A DNA stretch of 64,000 nucleotides. Origin: JAFDZW01 sp964404255 (GTDB taxonomy: Bacteria > Bacteroidota > Ignavibacteria > Palsa-1295). The notes beneath the pieces were generated by a model. It saw nothing but the letters and a program-made list of their open reading frames with translations. It made no database searches and was not told the DNA's origin. Location of the stretch: NCBI GenBank assembly GCA_964404255.1, contig CAYOJJ010000013.1, positions 45,224 through 109,223 on the forward strand, in the 5' to 3' direction. Shown here piece after piece: positions 52,686 through 61,562 of the stretch. Each line of letters begins with the position of its first letter. Position 1 is the stretch's first letter. Both the position numbers and the translations under genes were made by a program.

Positions 52686-53432
52686 TTACTGATCGGTGCC
52701 CATGCGGAGCTTTGCCAGCCCCAGGAATCTCAGGATCGAGATATACATCCACCCCATATCGAACTCGAACCATTTCTCGGAAAACTTGGGGCTCGAAGGA
52801 TGCTTATGATGATTATTATGAAGTTCTTCGCCCGAGAGTAAAATACCAATAGGGCTGAGGTTGCGACTTTCATCGTCAACGACGAAATTGCGATAACCAA
52901 CTGTATGGCCAAGACCGTTTACAACTCCGGCTGCCCAAAACGGTACCCAAAGTACCAAGCCCGTCCAGACAAGAAGTCCCCAATAACCAAAGAGCAACAG
53001 GCAGAGGCCGAGCAATACAACCGGGCCGACATATTTTGTTTTCTCAAAGAAGTTACGCTCGAGGAAATCATTCGGTAGGCCTTTGCCATATTTTTCGATA
53101 GTGGCGGGATCCTGATAGGCGCGACGGTAATATTTTACGCCGAGGAAGAGAATCTGTGCCCAGCCATGGATAACCGGTGAATGGGGGTCATGCTCGGTTT
53201 CGCAATGGGCGTGGTGTTTGCGATGAACGGCTACCCATTCTTTAGCGGACATTCCGGTAAAAAGCCAGAGCCACATTCTCATAGGGAATGCAGCAAGTGG
53301 ATGAAAAATAAGGGCTTGGTGGGTAAGAGAGCGGTGGAGATACAGCGACGTACACATGATCGTCAAGTGACCGGCAATCACTACGACAATAGTTGCGCCC
53401 CACCAGCTATGCAAGAGAAAAGAAAGATCCAT
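52686..53432 (-). CDS. Fatty acid desaturase (acyl-CoA/delta-9 type)
   Basis: 248 residues. Three histidine boxes of the membrane di-iron desaturases are present: HRSLTH (about 33-38), HRKHHAH (about 70-76) and ELHNNHHKHP near residue 208. Hydrophobic helices flank them. It introduces a cis double bond into acyl chains, using O2 and electrons from a ferredoxin. Shorter than eukaryotic enzymes because it lacks a cytochrome b5 domain. It sits 70 bp upstream of pgsA on the same strand. Confidence 0.92.
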   Translation of the reverse strand: MDLSFLLHSWWGATIVVVIAGHLTIMCTSLYLHRSLTHQALIFHPLAAFPMRMWLWLFTGMSAKEWVAVHRKHHAHCETEHDPHSPVIHGWAQILFLGVKYYRRAYQDPATIEKYGKGLPNDFLERNFFEKTKYVGPVVLLGLCLLLFGYWGLLVWTGLVLWVPFWAAGVVNGLGHTVGYRNFVVDDESRNLSPIGILLSGEELHNNHHKHPSSPKFSEKWFEFDMGWMYISILRFLGLAKLRMGTDQ

Positions 53433-53494
53433 CGTACAAAATCCTCCGAAAATCAGACGTGCTTAAACGAAGTCGCGGCTACAATGGTTTTTCC

Positions 53495-54502
53495 TTAACG
53501 ATTATTTTCGTTCCGATTTGAAATAGCTATCATTTTTTGCTGTTCTGCTATTGTTTTCGAAAAGAAATGACCGCCGGAGCCATCTCGCCGGGCCACAAAA
53601 AATAGTTTATCATGGTGGGCTGGGTGAAGAGCGGCGAGAATGGCCGCTTTGCCCGGGTTATTGATCGGCCCAGGTGGCAGGCCGCTATACATATAAGAAT
53701 TATAGGGGTTGTCCTTGAGCAGATCGTCATGAGTTATAGGACGGCTAAGGCCTAACCCATATTGTACACTCGGATCCGCATCGAGCTTCATCCCGATCTT
53801 TAAGCGGTTGTAGTACACACCCGCTATCGTATCCCGCTCATCGGCTCGATGAGCTTCCGCTTCAACAATGGAAGCCATAGTAATGAGTCCCGTTCTTGTT
53901 AATCCGGTCTTAGAACTTTCGGCTAACAGGGAATCGGTAACGACTTCTTTGAAGCGGCCGATCATTCGCTTGAGCAGCTCCTGAGGAGTCATCATCAAAT
54001 AAAATCGGTAGGTATCGGGGAAGAGATACCCCTCGGCTGTTTTTGCGGCTACCGGCACACCTGCCGGATGGATAAAAGAAGTATCGTGAGCAAGTTTATA
54101 GATCATCGCCGAATCAAGCCCGAGCTTCTCTTTGGCAATGGATGCTATTCTCCTGATAGTGCTTCCTTCGGGAATAGTGATCTCGAAGATGATAGCAAAT
54201 TCGGTGCCGGTAAGCCTTGAGAGAATATCGATATTAGATAATCCGTAGCTAATACGGTAGCTGCCCGGCTGAAGCGAAGCGCTCACCCCTTCTATCTTTG
54301 CGGCCAGTTTAAAAAACAATTTAGACCGAATGAGATCTTTAGCGGCAAGCGAATCGGCAACGGCCGAGATGGAAGAGCCTTTCGGAACTACGACAATTAC
54401 TTCTCCAACCTTCTTGGCAGGATTCTTCCAGAGCAAGATCCCAAAAAGCAGAATAAGTATTATAACGGCGGCAATACAGCCATAGACGAACAGTTTTTTC
54501 AT
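53495..54502 (-). CDS. mltG: Endolytic murein transglycosylase MltG
   Basis: 335 residues. A single membrane helix (about 7-27), then a LysM-like region and the YceG catalytic domain, with YLFPDTYRF (about 158-166), the catalytic Glu in MASIVEAEAHRADERD, and a conserved end DPSVQYGLGL ... YNSYMYSGLPPGPINNPG. MltG cuts nascent glycan strands in the periplasm and sets glycan length. It starts 7 bp after the TPR protein gene. Confidence 0.95.
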   Translation of the reverse strand: MKKLFVYGCIAAVIILILLFGILLWKNPAKKVGEVIVVVPKGSSISAVADSLAAKDLIRSKLFFKLAAKIEGVSASLQPGSYRISYGLSNIDILSRLTGTEFAIIFEITIPEGSTIRRIASIAKEKLGLDSAMIYKLAHDTSFIHPAGVPVAAKTAEGYLFPDTYRFYLMMTPQELLKRMIGRFKEVVTDSLLAESSKTGLTRTGLITMASIVEAEAHRADERDTIAGVYYNRLKIGMKLDADPSVQYGLGLSRPITHDDLLKDNPYNSYMYSGLPPGPINNPGKAAILAALHPAHHDKLFFVARRDGSGGHFFSKTIAEQQKMIAISNRNENNR

Positions 54503-54509
54503 GGGATAC

Positions 54510-55436
54510 TTATTCGGCCATGGCTTTTAAGCGAGCAAGTGTTTGCGGCTCATATTTCTTGCAATAATCGTCGGCCGAAAGTAGTTGGTATGCTTTCTTA
54601 AAGGGAGCGGCTGCTTCTTCTTTTTTCCCAAGGGCATAAAGAACTTCGGCATATTCGGCGCTGATCCAACCATCCTCCTTCTGAGTACTCTCGAGTTTTT
54701 TATATACTGGCTCTATAATGGTGAATGCCACTGTAGCCTTACCGCCAAGGCGTAACGCTTTCGACTCATCTTTTAAGGTAAAAATATCCGGCTCGCCGTA
54801 CTGCTTAAGCTGATATTCACTTAGGAGATGAAAATACTTATAGGCATTTTCGTAATCGTTTATTTTTAAGTAGCTCTCGCCGATATTATTATATAGCGCC
54901 CAGAGCCAGCCCTGTTGGCTGCTATCGTTCTCGACGAGCGTAATACCTTTAAGATTCCATTGAATCTGTTCGTGCGGATCGTCTTTGGCAATAGCTACCA
55001 TGTGCACGGCATCGATCGCAAACCTCATGGCTCCCATCTGCGATGCTATTTCGTAAGCCTGAGCGAACAGCGGCACTGCTTCTTTCTTATGATCGGATGA
55101 ATTAAAGGTCCGTCCTCGCTCAAGCAGATAGCGAACCTCGGCAAGGCTAAGCTGAGGGGTTAACTGTTTCTCGACCGTGTCGAGAAGTGTATGCGCTTCG
55201 GTGAAATTATCTTCGAGCGAGTAGGTCCGGGCGATCTGGGTGAGTAATTGCAGGTAGTACGAGCGATCGTTCGATGCTTTGGCTTGTGGCAGTATTTCCT
55301 GAAATTTCTTTCTGGTTTCTGCGGGATTATTGTAATCCCAAAGCTTATCGAAATTCACCAGTTCGGGCGATTGTGCAAGTGCCATCTTCCAAAGAGAACA
55401 AAGAATAACGAAGCTTAAAACTAAGCGCTGCTTCAT
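54510..55436 (-). CDS. Tetratricopeptide-repeat periplasmic protein
   Basis: 308 residues from ATG at 55436; a longer frame adds an unlikely extension over the terminator region. The signal peptide ends KMALAQ (about 22). The remainder is helical with TPR-like repeats (VRYLLERGRTFNSSDHKKEA, YNNIGESYLKINDYENAYKY). TPR proteins scaffold protein complexes; the partner is unknown. It lies just upstream of mltG and may be co-transcribed with it. Confidence 0.78.
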   Translation of the reverse strand: MKQRLVLSFVILCSLWKMALAQSPELVNFDKLWDYNNPAETRKKFQEILPQAKASNDRSYYLQLLTQIARTYSLEDNFTEAHTLLDTVEKQLTPQLSLAEVRYLLERGRTFNSSDHKKEAVPLFAQAYEIASQMGAMRFAIDAVHMVAIAKDDPHEQIQWNLKGITLVENDSSQQGWLWALYNNIGESYLKINDYENAYKYFHLLSEYQLKQYGEPDIFTLKDESKALRLGGKATVAFTIIEPVYKKLESTQKEDGWISAEYAEVLYALGKKEEAAAPFKKAYQLLSADDYCKKYEPQTLARLKAMAE

Positions 55437-55440
55437 TCGG

Positions 55441-55448
55441 CAAATATA
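55441..55448 (-). promoter_or_regulatory. Bacteroidota-type -7 box before the TPR gene
   Basis: The reverse complement reads TATATTTG and is followed by CCGA and then ATG at 55436, so the transcript would be leaderless or nearly so. The -33 element is unclear. Confidence 0.35.
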
Positions 55449-55457
55449 CGGGTTGCC

Positions 55458-55503
55458 AAAAAAAGAAGGGGTCGGACCCGCAATTTGCGGACCCAACCCC
55501 TTC
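55458..55503 (-). terminator. Terminator of the ompA-like gene
   Basis: Outer stem GAAGGGGT (55465-55472) with ACCCCTTC (55496-55503), inner CCGC/GCGG pairing, and a run of A at 55458-55464, which becomes a T-tract on the minus strand. It lies 29-74 bp after the OmpA stop. Confidence 0.8.
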
Positions 55504-55531
55504 ACCCATGAATGAAACGAACTCTTAGTCT

Positions 55532-57445
55532 TTAGCGCGAGGATTTTTGAATATCTACTTCCACGCGGCGATTGAGCATACGGCCTTCCGGAATATCGTT
55601 CGAGAATTTCGGATTGCGCTTGCCTTGACCGACGACATTGGTGTTAACCGGAAGCTTCGTTACTTTCTGTAATGCCTCTCGAGCTTTATCGGCACGAGCT
55701 TCAGAAAGTGCCTGGTTATAATCATCGGCGCCGGTATTATCGCAATAGCCGGTGACGCCAAGGCCGGTAGCATCTTTCGAGACGCTTTCGCCGATGAGGT
55801 TGATCATCTGGGAAGCGCGGGCATTGACTTCCGAACGATCGAAATCGAACGAAAGCATTGCATACTTTTCAAGCTTTGCATTATCGACCGTCTTGCTCGT
55901 AACTCGGGTCATGCCATCGGCAGTGTACTTGTGCCCATCAGCATCGTAGAGATCGAGCTGATAATGAACCGGCTGATTGACATAGTTCTGGGCGTTCGGT
56001 ATCTTGAGTGTCAGAACTTTCGGCGGGGTACCGCGGCCGCTATCGGAAACATTGATCGGTGTGCCGTTCTGATCGGCGTTAAGCTCCCAGCGAACGATCG
56101 AAATGCGCGGATCGGCATTGACCGAGGTCTCGAAGCGAACAAGTGTTTCGCCGATGGCCTGCGATTGCTTATTCTCGATCTTGATCGGTTCGGTGATGCG
56201 CGGATCGGTCGAAGCAATTTCGATACGGCGGTTTTCTTCCATACCGGCTTTCGTTACCGGGTTGGTAGGAAGCTCTGGCAGATTGCGCTGATCGACGATT
56301 AAGCGCTTGCTATCGATATTCCAGGTTTTCACGAGGTAATCGCGAAGCGCAAGTGCGCGCGAACGCGAAAGCTCGACGTTGTTACGCTCTTTACCGCTAT
56401 TGGAATTCGTACCTGTAATAGTGATCACAGCATCGGGATATTGACGCATTCTCGATCCGATAATATCCGGCAAGGAGTGATTTACTTCCAACGGATCTTT
56501 GCCATCGAGCATCGAAGTATTAAAGCCGGTAGCGCCATTACGATAGTAGCGGGAAGGGATCTCGGCATTATCGTAATCGAAGAAAATATAAGGAAGCAGC
56601 GGCATCGACGAGCGGGAGCGAGTTACCTGCTCGGCCACGATCGGGTCCTGTGTCGGATCGCCATTCGGTAGAACGCCTTTAGCAGTGACCGAAATATTCG
56701 GTGCGGCCGGCGGCGGCTCCGGTGGTTTTTCATCTTTACCGATGTCGAACTTCACTGAAAGTGCCAGACGAAGCGTCGAGACTTTCAAATCGCCATTATC
56801 TCCGCCAAGATTGGTAAACGGAAAGCTGTAGAAAGCTTCCGGCGTGAGCCACACGCTGTGCTTGGCATTGATCGGAATATCATAGCCAACACCGGCGCCA
56901 ATAGAAGCATAGACGCTTCCGACGCCTGGCAGGTCTTTGCTTGAAGAGCTGGCATCGCTGGAAGTACCATGAGCATACGTCTTTTTAATAAGCGTAGCGA
57001 TCGATGGGCCTGCAAGAATATGAAAATTTCCCCAGAGCGCATACTTGGCTAATACGTCGATTCCAACCGTCTGTGCATTGTAAGCAAAATTCTTTACCTG
57101 AGGTGCTCCATTTGATGGGGTACCATCGCTAAAAGAACCGCTAAAATCATTATAATGAATTCGGGGGACGAGCATCCACTTTTCAGCAAGCGGAATTTCA
57201 AGAAGGGCAAAGAACGTCGGAGCTGCTCCGAAGCCGCTATTGTAGCTATTAAGACTATCGATATACGTACCCGAAGCGAAGTTCATATTAATACCGGCTC
57301 CGAGACCGATAGTCAGACGGTGGGGATACGTGATTTCCGGAGACGATTCCATTGCTCCGGTTTGCGCATCGGCTGTCGGAGAGAATGCCGCCAACGCAAG
57401 TATTATCACCAATACGACAGAAAAAGCACGCAGGATTTTCTTCAT
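55532..57445 (-). CDS. OmpA family protein with two OmpA-like domains
   Basis: 637 residues. The signal peptide is about 1-27 (FSPTADAQ). Residues about 40-235 are an outer-membrane barrel. Residues about 285-410 are a first, degenerate OmpA-like domain (NNVELSRSRALALRDYL) that lacks the usual Asp at its peptidoglycan site. A beta domain follows (about 410-525), then a second, canonical domain (527-637) with FDFDRSEVN, GYCDNTG and LSEARADKAREAL ... MLNRRVEVDI. The last should bind murein diaminopimelate and fix the outer membrane to the wall. Monocistronic by its terminator. Confidence 0.88.
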   Translation of the reverse strand: MKKILRAFSVVLVIILALAAFSPTADAQTGAMESSPEITYPHRLTIGLGAGINMNFASGTYIDSLNSYNSGFGAAPTFFALLEIPLAEKWMLVPRIHYNDFSGSFSDGTPSNGAPQVKNFAYNAQTVGIDVLAKYALWGNFHILAGPSIATLIKKTYAHGTSSDASSSSKDLPGVGSVYASIGAGVGYDIPINAKHSVWLTPEAFYSFPFTNLGGDNGDLKVSTLRLALSVKFDIGKDEKPPEPPPAAPNISVTAKGVLPNGDPTQDPIVAEQVTRSRSSMPLLPYIFFDYDNAEIPSRYYRNGATGFNTSMLDGKDPLEVNHSLPDIIGSRMRQYPDAVITITGTNSNSGKERNNVELSRSRALALRDYLVKTWNIDSKRLIVDQRNLPELPTNPVTKAGMEENRRIEIASTDPRITEPIKIENKQSQAIGETLVRFETSVNADPRISIVRWELNADQNGTPINVSDSGRGTPPKVLTLKIPNAQNYVNQPVHYQLDLYDADGHKYTADGMTRVTSKTVDNAKLEKYAMLSFDFDRSEVNARASQMINLIGESVSKDATGLGVTGYCDNTGADDYNQALSEARADKAREALQKVTKLPVNTNVVGQGKRNPKFSNDIPEGRMLNRRVEVDIQKSSR

Positions 57446-57447
57446 TT

Positions 57448-57476
57448 CGAAGGTAGAAGTGGAAAATGAATATCAA
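57448..57476 (-). promoter_or_regulatory. Promoter of the ompA-like gene (TTG-N18-TACCTTCG)
   Basis: On the minus strand, TTG (57474-57476) is separated by 18 bases from TACCTTCG (57448-57455), close to the TTG-N19-TANNTTTG pattern of Bacteroidota. The box ends 2 bases before the ATG, which would make the transcript leaderless or give a start inside the gene. Confidence 0.45.
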
Positions 57477-57694
57477 GCCATACGTCTCGCGAAAGATAGA
57501 GTAACAGACCTTGAAAATGAGTTTTTATTCACAGATACAGCGCCCCGATCTTTGGCGAAACAGTATTGTTTCAATAAAAAACCAAATAATCTCTTAAAAA
57601 TTCCACTTTCCCCCACATTTTATTAAATTTTCTTTAATACTTCCAATTGATCGATACTTTTATTTTACTTTCTTCGTATCTTTACAATCAAAAT

Positions 57695-58180
57695 ATGCAC
57701 ACGGTGAGAACATTTTTTAAGATCGTTTTTTCGATACTGGTATTGGCGGCTGTTACAGGCGGATGTTCGTCGTCCAAATCATCCGGTAGCTGCAGCTACT
57801 GCCAAAAGCCCGATACGATCATTGTTTCAAGCGGCGGAGGCTTCAGCGGTTTTTATAATTATTATTCGATCACCTCTACCGGAGTTGTTCGCTCCTGGCA
57901 ACATCGCAGCGGCACGCTCGGCGATACTGTCTTCGCAGAAAAACATATTCCTTGCGATTCACTCGCTTTTTACTTTGAATTTTTAAATAAGATCGATTTT
58001 GCATCGATCGATTATTCATCCAACGGGAACATGAACTACAAGGTCGAGCGGCGAACTTCGGGAGCATCTCATTCCGTCTATTGGGGGAATTCCGATCCAT
58101 CGGCGCCGAGAGAGGTTGTAGTATTTCATAAACTGCTTTCACAGGCAGCAAGCCACTGGACTGCACCTGCCACCAAATAA
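57695..58180 (+). CDS. Hypothetical lipoprotein
   Basis: 161 residues from ATG at 57695, which sets the lipoprotein signal (MHTVRTFFKIVFSILVLAAV) with lipobox TGGC. A CxxC pair follows soon after (CSYCQKPD). The mature part is beta-rich (FSGFYNYYSITSTGVVRSW, then VERRTSGASHSVYWGNSD). I do not recognise a family. It lies 19 bp upstream of the thermolysin-like protease gene and may be a partner or co-transcribed. Confidence 0.65.
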   Translation: MHTVRTFFKIVFSILVLAAVTGGCSSSKSSGSCSYCQKPDTIIVSSGGGFSGFYNYYSITSTGVVRSWQHRSGTLGDTVFAEKHIPCDSLAFYFEFLNKIDFASIDYSSNGNMNYKVERRTSGASHSVYWGNSDPSAPREVVVFHKLLSQAASHWTAPATK

Positions 58181-58199
58181 GTATCAGAAAGGAACGACG

Positions 58200-61100
58200 A
58201 TGAGATCGGTGATCAAACTATTAGCGCTTTCGATAGTACTGCCGGCCGCGCTTCTTGCCCAGCAGAAGCAGAACTCCAGGCCGCTTAAAGGGCTCGATGC
58301 TTCGAAGATACCGGTGATCGGTTCGGTGAAGCAATATATTAACGACCACAAGAATCAACCGACGATCTTTGAGAAAATGCATCTCACTAAAAACGGTGAG
58401 GGAACATTCGGATTTGCTCCTTCGGCTTCTCAAACGATCAAACTCGATCCTGCACGAGCCTCCTCCTCTACACCTTATTGGAAAGTAGTAAAATCGGCTA
58501 ACGGTACGATAAACTGGATGTGGGCGATGAATATCGGTGCCGAAACCCCACATACGCAGTCGCTTAAAAAGAACGATGGTTTGGCAGTTCTCAGCGGATT
58601 AAAGAACTATCTTTTGCTCAAGGACCCCAAAAGCGAGCTGCGGTTGATGAGCGATGAACGCGACGATCTCGGCTGCGAACATCAGCGCTATGCCCAGTAT
58701 TACCAAGGCGTGCCGGTATGGAATAGCGATCTCTATGTGCATTTTAATATTAATGCTGAGCCTTATATTATTAATGGCACGTATCAACCAACCCCTAACA
58801 CTATTTCTGTTACTCCGGCATTAAACTCTTCAGCCGTAACGGTTCTTGCTATTCACGATCTGATGGCACGAAACGAATGGGCACCGGTGAAAGTCGGTAA
58901 TACCGCCGGCATTTCTTTTTCCAATGAACCGGTTGCAACATTGGTGCTCTTCCCAGTCGAGGGTAAAGAGCCGAAGTTGGCCTATCAGGTGGAAATAAAT
59001 GCGAATATTCTGCAATCGTACTATTATATTATCGATGCTACAACAGGAGAGATCATTCAGCGTACCAATCATTATTGCAGCCTGCAACCCTTTCATGGAA
59101 CGGTAGAAAGCGTGGAAATAGATAAATCTCCGGTATCCTCTTTCGCTGAGAATACACCGGCTCAGGTACAAGCTGGCTTTGTCGATGCGCAGGCAGGTGA
59201 TCTTAACGGAGTTATACAGAACATCAGAAGTTACCAGCATACCGATGGTAATTATTATCTCATTTGGGACTTACCAAGTTTTAATGCCGGAGCTTCTCAA
59301 TTACCCGATCAACCAAGTGGCGGAGCGTTAACGCTGACGCTCAAGAGTCACGATTATGCTCAGGGATCGACGATCTTTCATAATACTACGAGTAATAATA
59401 TCTGGATCGATCCGGCTGCAGTATCGGCACATAAAAATGCCAGTGTAGCGTATAACTATTACAAAAATACTTTCAGCCGCAACGCTATAGATGATAAAAA
59501 TGGGGTGATCAATTCTATCATCCATGTGACTGATAATGGGGGTGGAATGGATAATGCCTTTTGGAATGGCGGCGGAAAAGTAATGGTCTATGGCGATGGG
59601 TTTCAGGAATTCAAGCCGCTTGCCGGAGGACTCGATGTGGCCGGACATGAAATGACGCATGGTGTTACGGAAAACTCTGCAAACCTGGTCTATCAGAATC
59701 AATCGGGAGCTCTTAATGAGTCGATGTCCGATGTGTTCGGCATTATGATCGACCCAAGCAATTTACTGATCGGAGAGCAGGTAATACAAGTAGCTGGAAA
59801 GACCTGCCTCAGAGATATGTCTAATCCTCATAATCCGGAAGCGCTTTCCGATCAGCCGGCTAAGATGAGCGAATTCCAACAGCTCACGCTCGAGCAGGAT
59901 AATGGCGGAGTACATGTCAATAGCGGCATCCCCAATCATGCGGCGGGGATTCTCGTTCAAGCGCTTGGCAGAGATAAAGTACAGAAAATGTATTACCGGG
60001 CACTGACCAAGTATCTTACCCGTGAAGCACAGTTCATCGATTGCCGCCGCGCGGTTATTGCTGCTGCCAACGATCTCTTCGGTACTTCCAGTGCCGAAGC
60101 AACGGCCGTCGGCAATGCATTTGATCAGGTAGAGATTTTCGATAATACTTCCGGTGGAGGTAACGATAATATTCCCTCGCGCACCGGGGGGATTCCTATT
60201 ATTGCTTTCTCTGGTGTATCTACAAATTCCTCCATCAATGGAAGAATCGGTTTTGTCGATAAGCGGACGGATAGTGCATTCTTTTTCAATAATAATTTAG
60301 CCTTTGCCCGCCTCGGTTCTCAAACGGAGAGCCCGGCAATTCTGACAATGCCGCGTGACGGTGTTGCTATTTGTTTTGTCGATCAGGCAAATCGTCTATC
60401 TTTTGTGTTTATGTCCGATGGCTCTGTCGTTCCGCTGACATTGCATATTCAGCAAGATGGTGACATTTGGAATGCCTCCATTTCGCCTGATGGAAAATTC
60501 GTAGCTATGACGTCAGCCTACGAAAATGATCCGAATATTTATTTTTACGATGGAAATAGCATCGTACGATTCCCACTTACCCCTCAGTCCAACGATGGCG
60601 GTGCGGTTTCTTCTATCGATTATCCGGATGTCATTTCCTGGAGCCCAAGTACAAAGGATTTCCGTATTGGCTTCGATGCCTTTAATCTCGATACTTATGG
60701 GGGTACGCAAGTAGGGTATTGGTCGATCTATGAATCGGTAATCGATACCAATGCTGTTAATTCTTCGAGAACCTACAGCCTAATTCCGGCGGCCGATAAG
60801 ACGATAGATATTGGTAATATCAGTTATGGTAATACAAACCCCGATGTTTTTGCTTTTAATGCCTTAAGTAATAATGTTGAAGATGTATTGGTAGCCAATT
60901 TCGATCAAAATTCTATCGTCGATCTTTCTACCTATACAAGGACGATCAATGGTAATGCCATTCTCGATGCTAACCGGCCGACTTATTCGCCGGACGATAA
61001 GCAACTTTGCTTCTCGAGTATATCCAATGCTTCACTTTTGTACTATGATATTGCCAGCACATTGCTGGTATTCCAATCGTATGCAAATTTAGGCTTTGCA

Positions 61101-61421
61101 TTGGCGATGCCCTATTGGGGGCTGGTTGGCGGGCAGGAAAACGGAGTTAATACGCACGAGCAAAGCGGGATAAGCATTACTGCAATGCCAAGCACTATTT
61201 ATTCCACTGCTTCGATATCGTTTGATTTGAAAGAAGCGGCTGCTGCCACTATCGACTTGGTAAATATCTATGGTGTAACCGTTCAAACGATCGCTTCGGG
61301 GCATTTTGATGCGGGCACTTCACGATTGAATTTCAATCGAAGCGGAATTGCTTCCGGTACTTATTTTATCAGACTCCGTACGAACGATACTCAGGTACTG
61401 ACAAAGACCGTTATTGAATAG
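58200..61421 (+). CDS. Secreted M4 (thermolysin-like) metalloprotease with propeller-like region and sorting domain
   Basis: 1073 residues. The signal peptide ends LLAQ (about 21). Residues about 40-300 hold the FTP/PepSY-like propeptide of M4 proteases. The catalytic domain has the HEMTH motif with zinc ligands His483, His487 and Glu507 (20 residues on, as in thermolysin) and DNGGVHVNSGIPNHA. Residues about 660-985 resemble TolB/WD40-like blades. The C-terminal 80 residues (ITAMPSTIYSTASISFDLKE to TKTVIE) look like a T9SS sorting domain without PNP. Probably a secreted, self-processed protease. A strong terminator follows. Confidence 0.9.
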   Translation: MRSVIKLLALSIVLPAALLAQQKQNSRPLKGLDASKIPVIGSVKQYINDHKNQPTIFEKMHLTKNGEGTFGFAPSASQTIKLDPARASSSTPYWKVVKSANGTINWMWAMNIGAETPHTQSLKKNDGLAVLSGLKNYLLLKDPKSELRLMSDERDDLGCEHQRYAQYYQGVPVWNSDLYVHFNINAEPYIINGTYQPTPNTISVTPALNSSAVTVLAIHDLMARNEWAPVKVGNTAGISFSNEPVATLVLFPVEGKEPKLAYQVEINANILQSYYYIIDATTGEIIQRTNHYCSLQPFHGTVESVEIDKSPVSSFAENTPAQVQAGFVDAQAGDLNGVIQNIRSYQHTDGNYYLIWDLPSFNAGASQLPDQPSGGALTLTLKSHDYAQGSTIFHNTTSNNIWIDPAAVSAHKNASVAYNYYKNTFSRNAIDDKNGVINSIIHVTDNGGGMDNAFWNGGGKVMVYGDGFQEFKPLAGGLDVAGHEMTHGVTENSANLVYQNQSGALNESMSDVFGIMIDPSNLLIGEQVIQVAGKTCLRDMSNPHNPEALSDQPAKMSEFQQLTLEQDNGGVHVNSGIPNHAAGILVQALGRDKVQKMYYRALTKYLTREAQFIDCRRAVIAAANDLFGTSSAEATAVGNAFDQVEIFDNTSGGGNDNIPSRTGGIPIIAFSGVSTNSSINGRIGFVDKRTDSAFFFNNNLAFARLGSQTESPAILTMPRDGVAICFVDQANRLSFVFMSDGSVVPLTLHIQQDGDIWNASISPDGKFVAMTSAYENDPNIYFYDGNSIVRFPLTPQSNDGGAVSSIDYPDVISWSPSTKDFRIGFDAFNLDTYGGTQVGYWSIYESVIDTNAVNSSRTYSLIPAADKTIDIGNISYGNTNPDVFAFNALSNNVEDVLVANFDQNSIVDLSTYTRTINGNAILDANRPTYSPDDKQLCFSSISNASLLYYDIASTLLVFQSYANLGFALAMPYWGLVGGQENGVNTHEQSGISITAMPSTIYSTASISFDLKEAAAATIDLVNIYGVTVQTIASGHFDAGTSRLNFNRSGIASGTYFIRLRTNDTQVLTKTVIE

Positions 61422-61440
61422 TAAATAAGAGATTATTGCA

Positions 61441-61478
61441 ACAAAGGGCGGCTTATTAGCTGCCCTTTGTTATTTTTA
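61441..61478 (+). terminator. Rho-independent terminator
   Basis: ACAAAGGGCGGC (61441-61452) pairs with GCTGCCCTTTGT (61459-61470) over 12 positions with one wobble, loop TTATTA, then a T-rich stretch. It ends the protease transcript. Confidence 0.88.
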
Positions 61479-61562
61479 TGGTATCCAATATATTAATCGT
61501 GCGTAAAAAGTAATAATAATTTATTAACTATCTGCGGGTTTTCTGCTGTTGCAAAGACAGAC

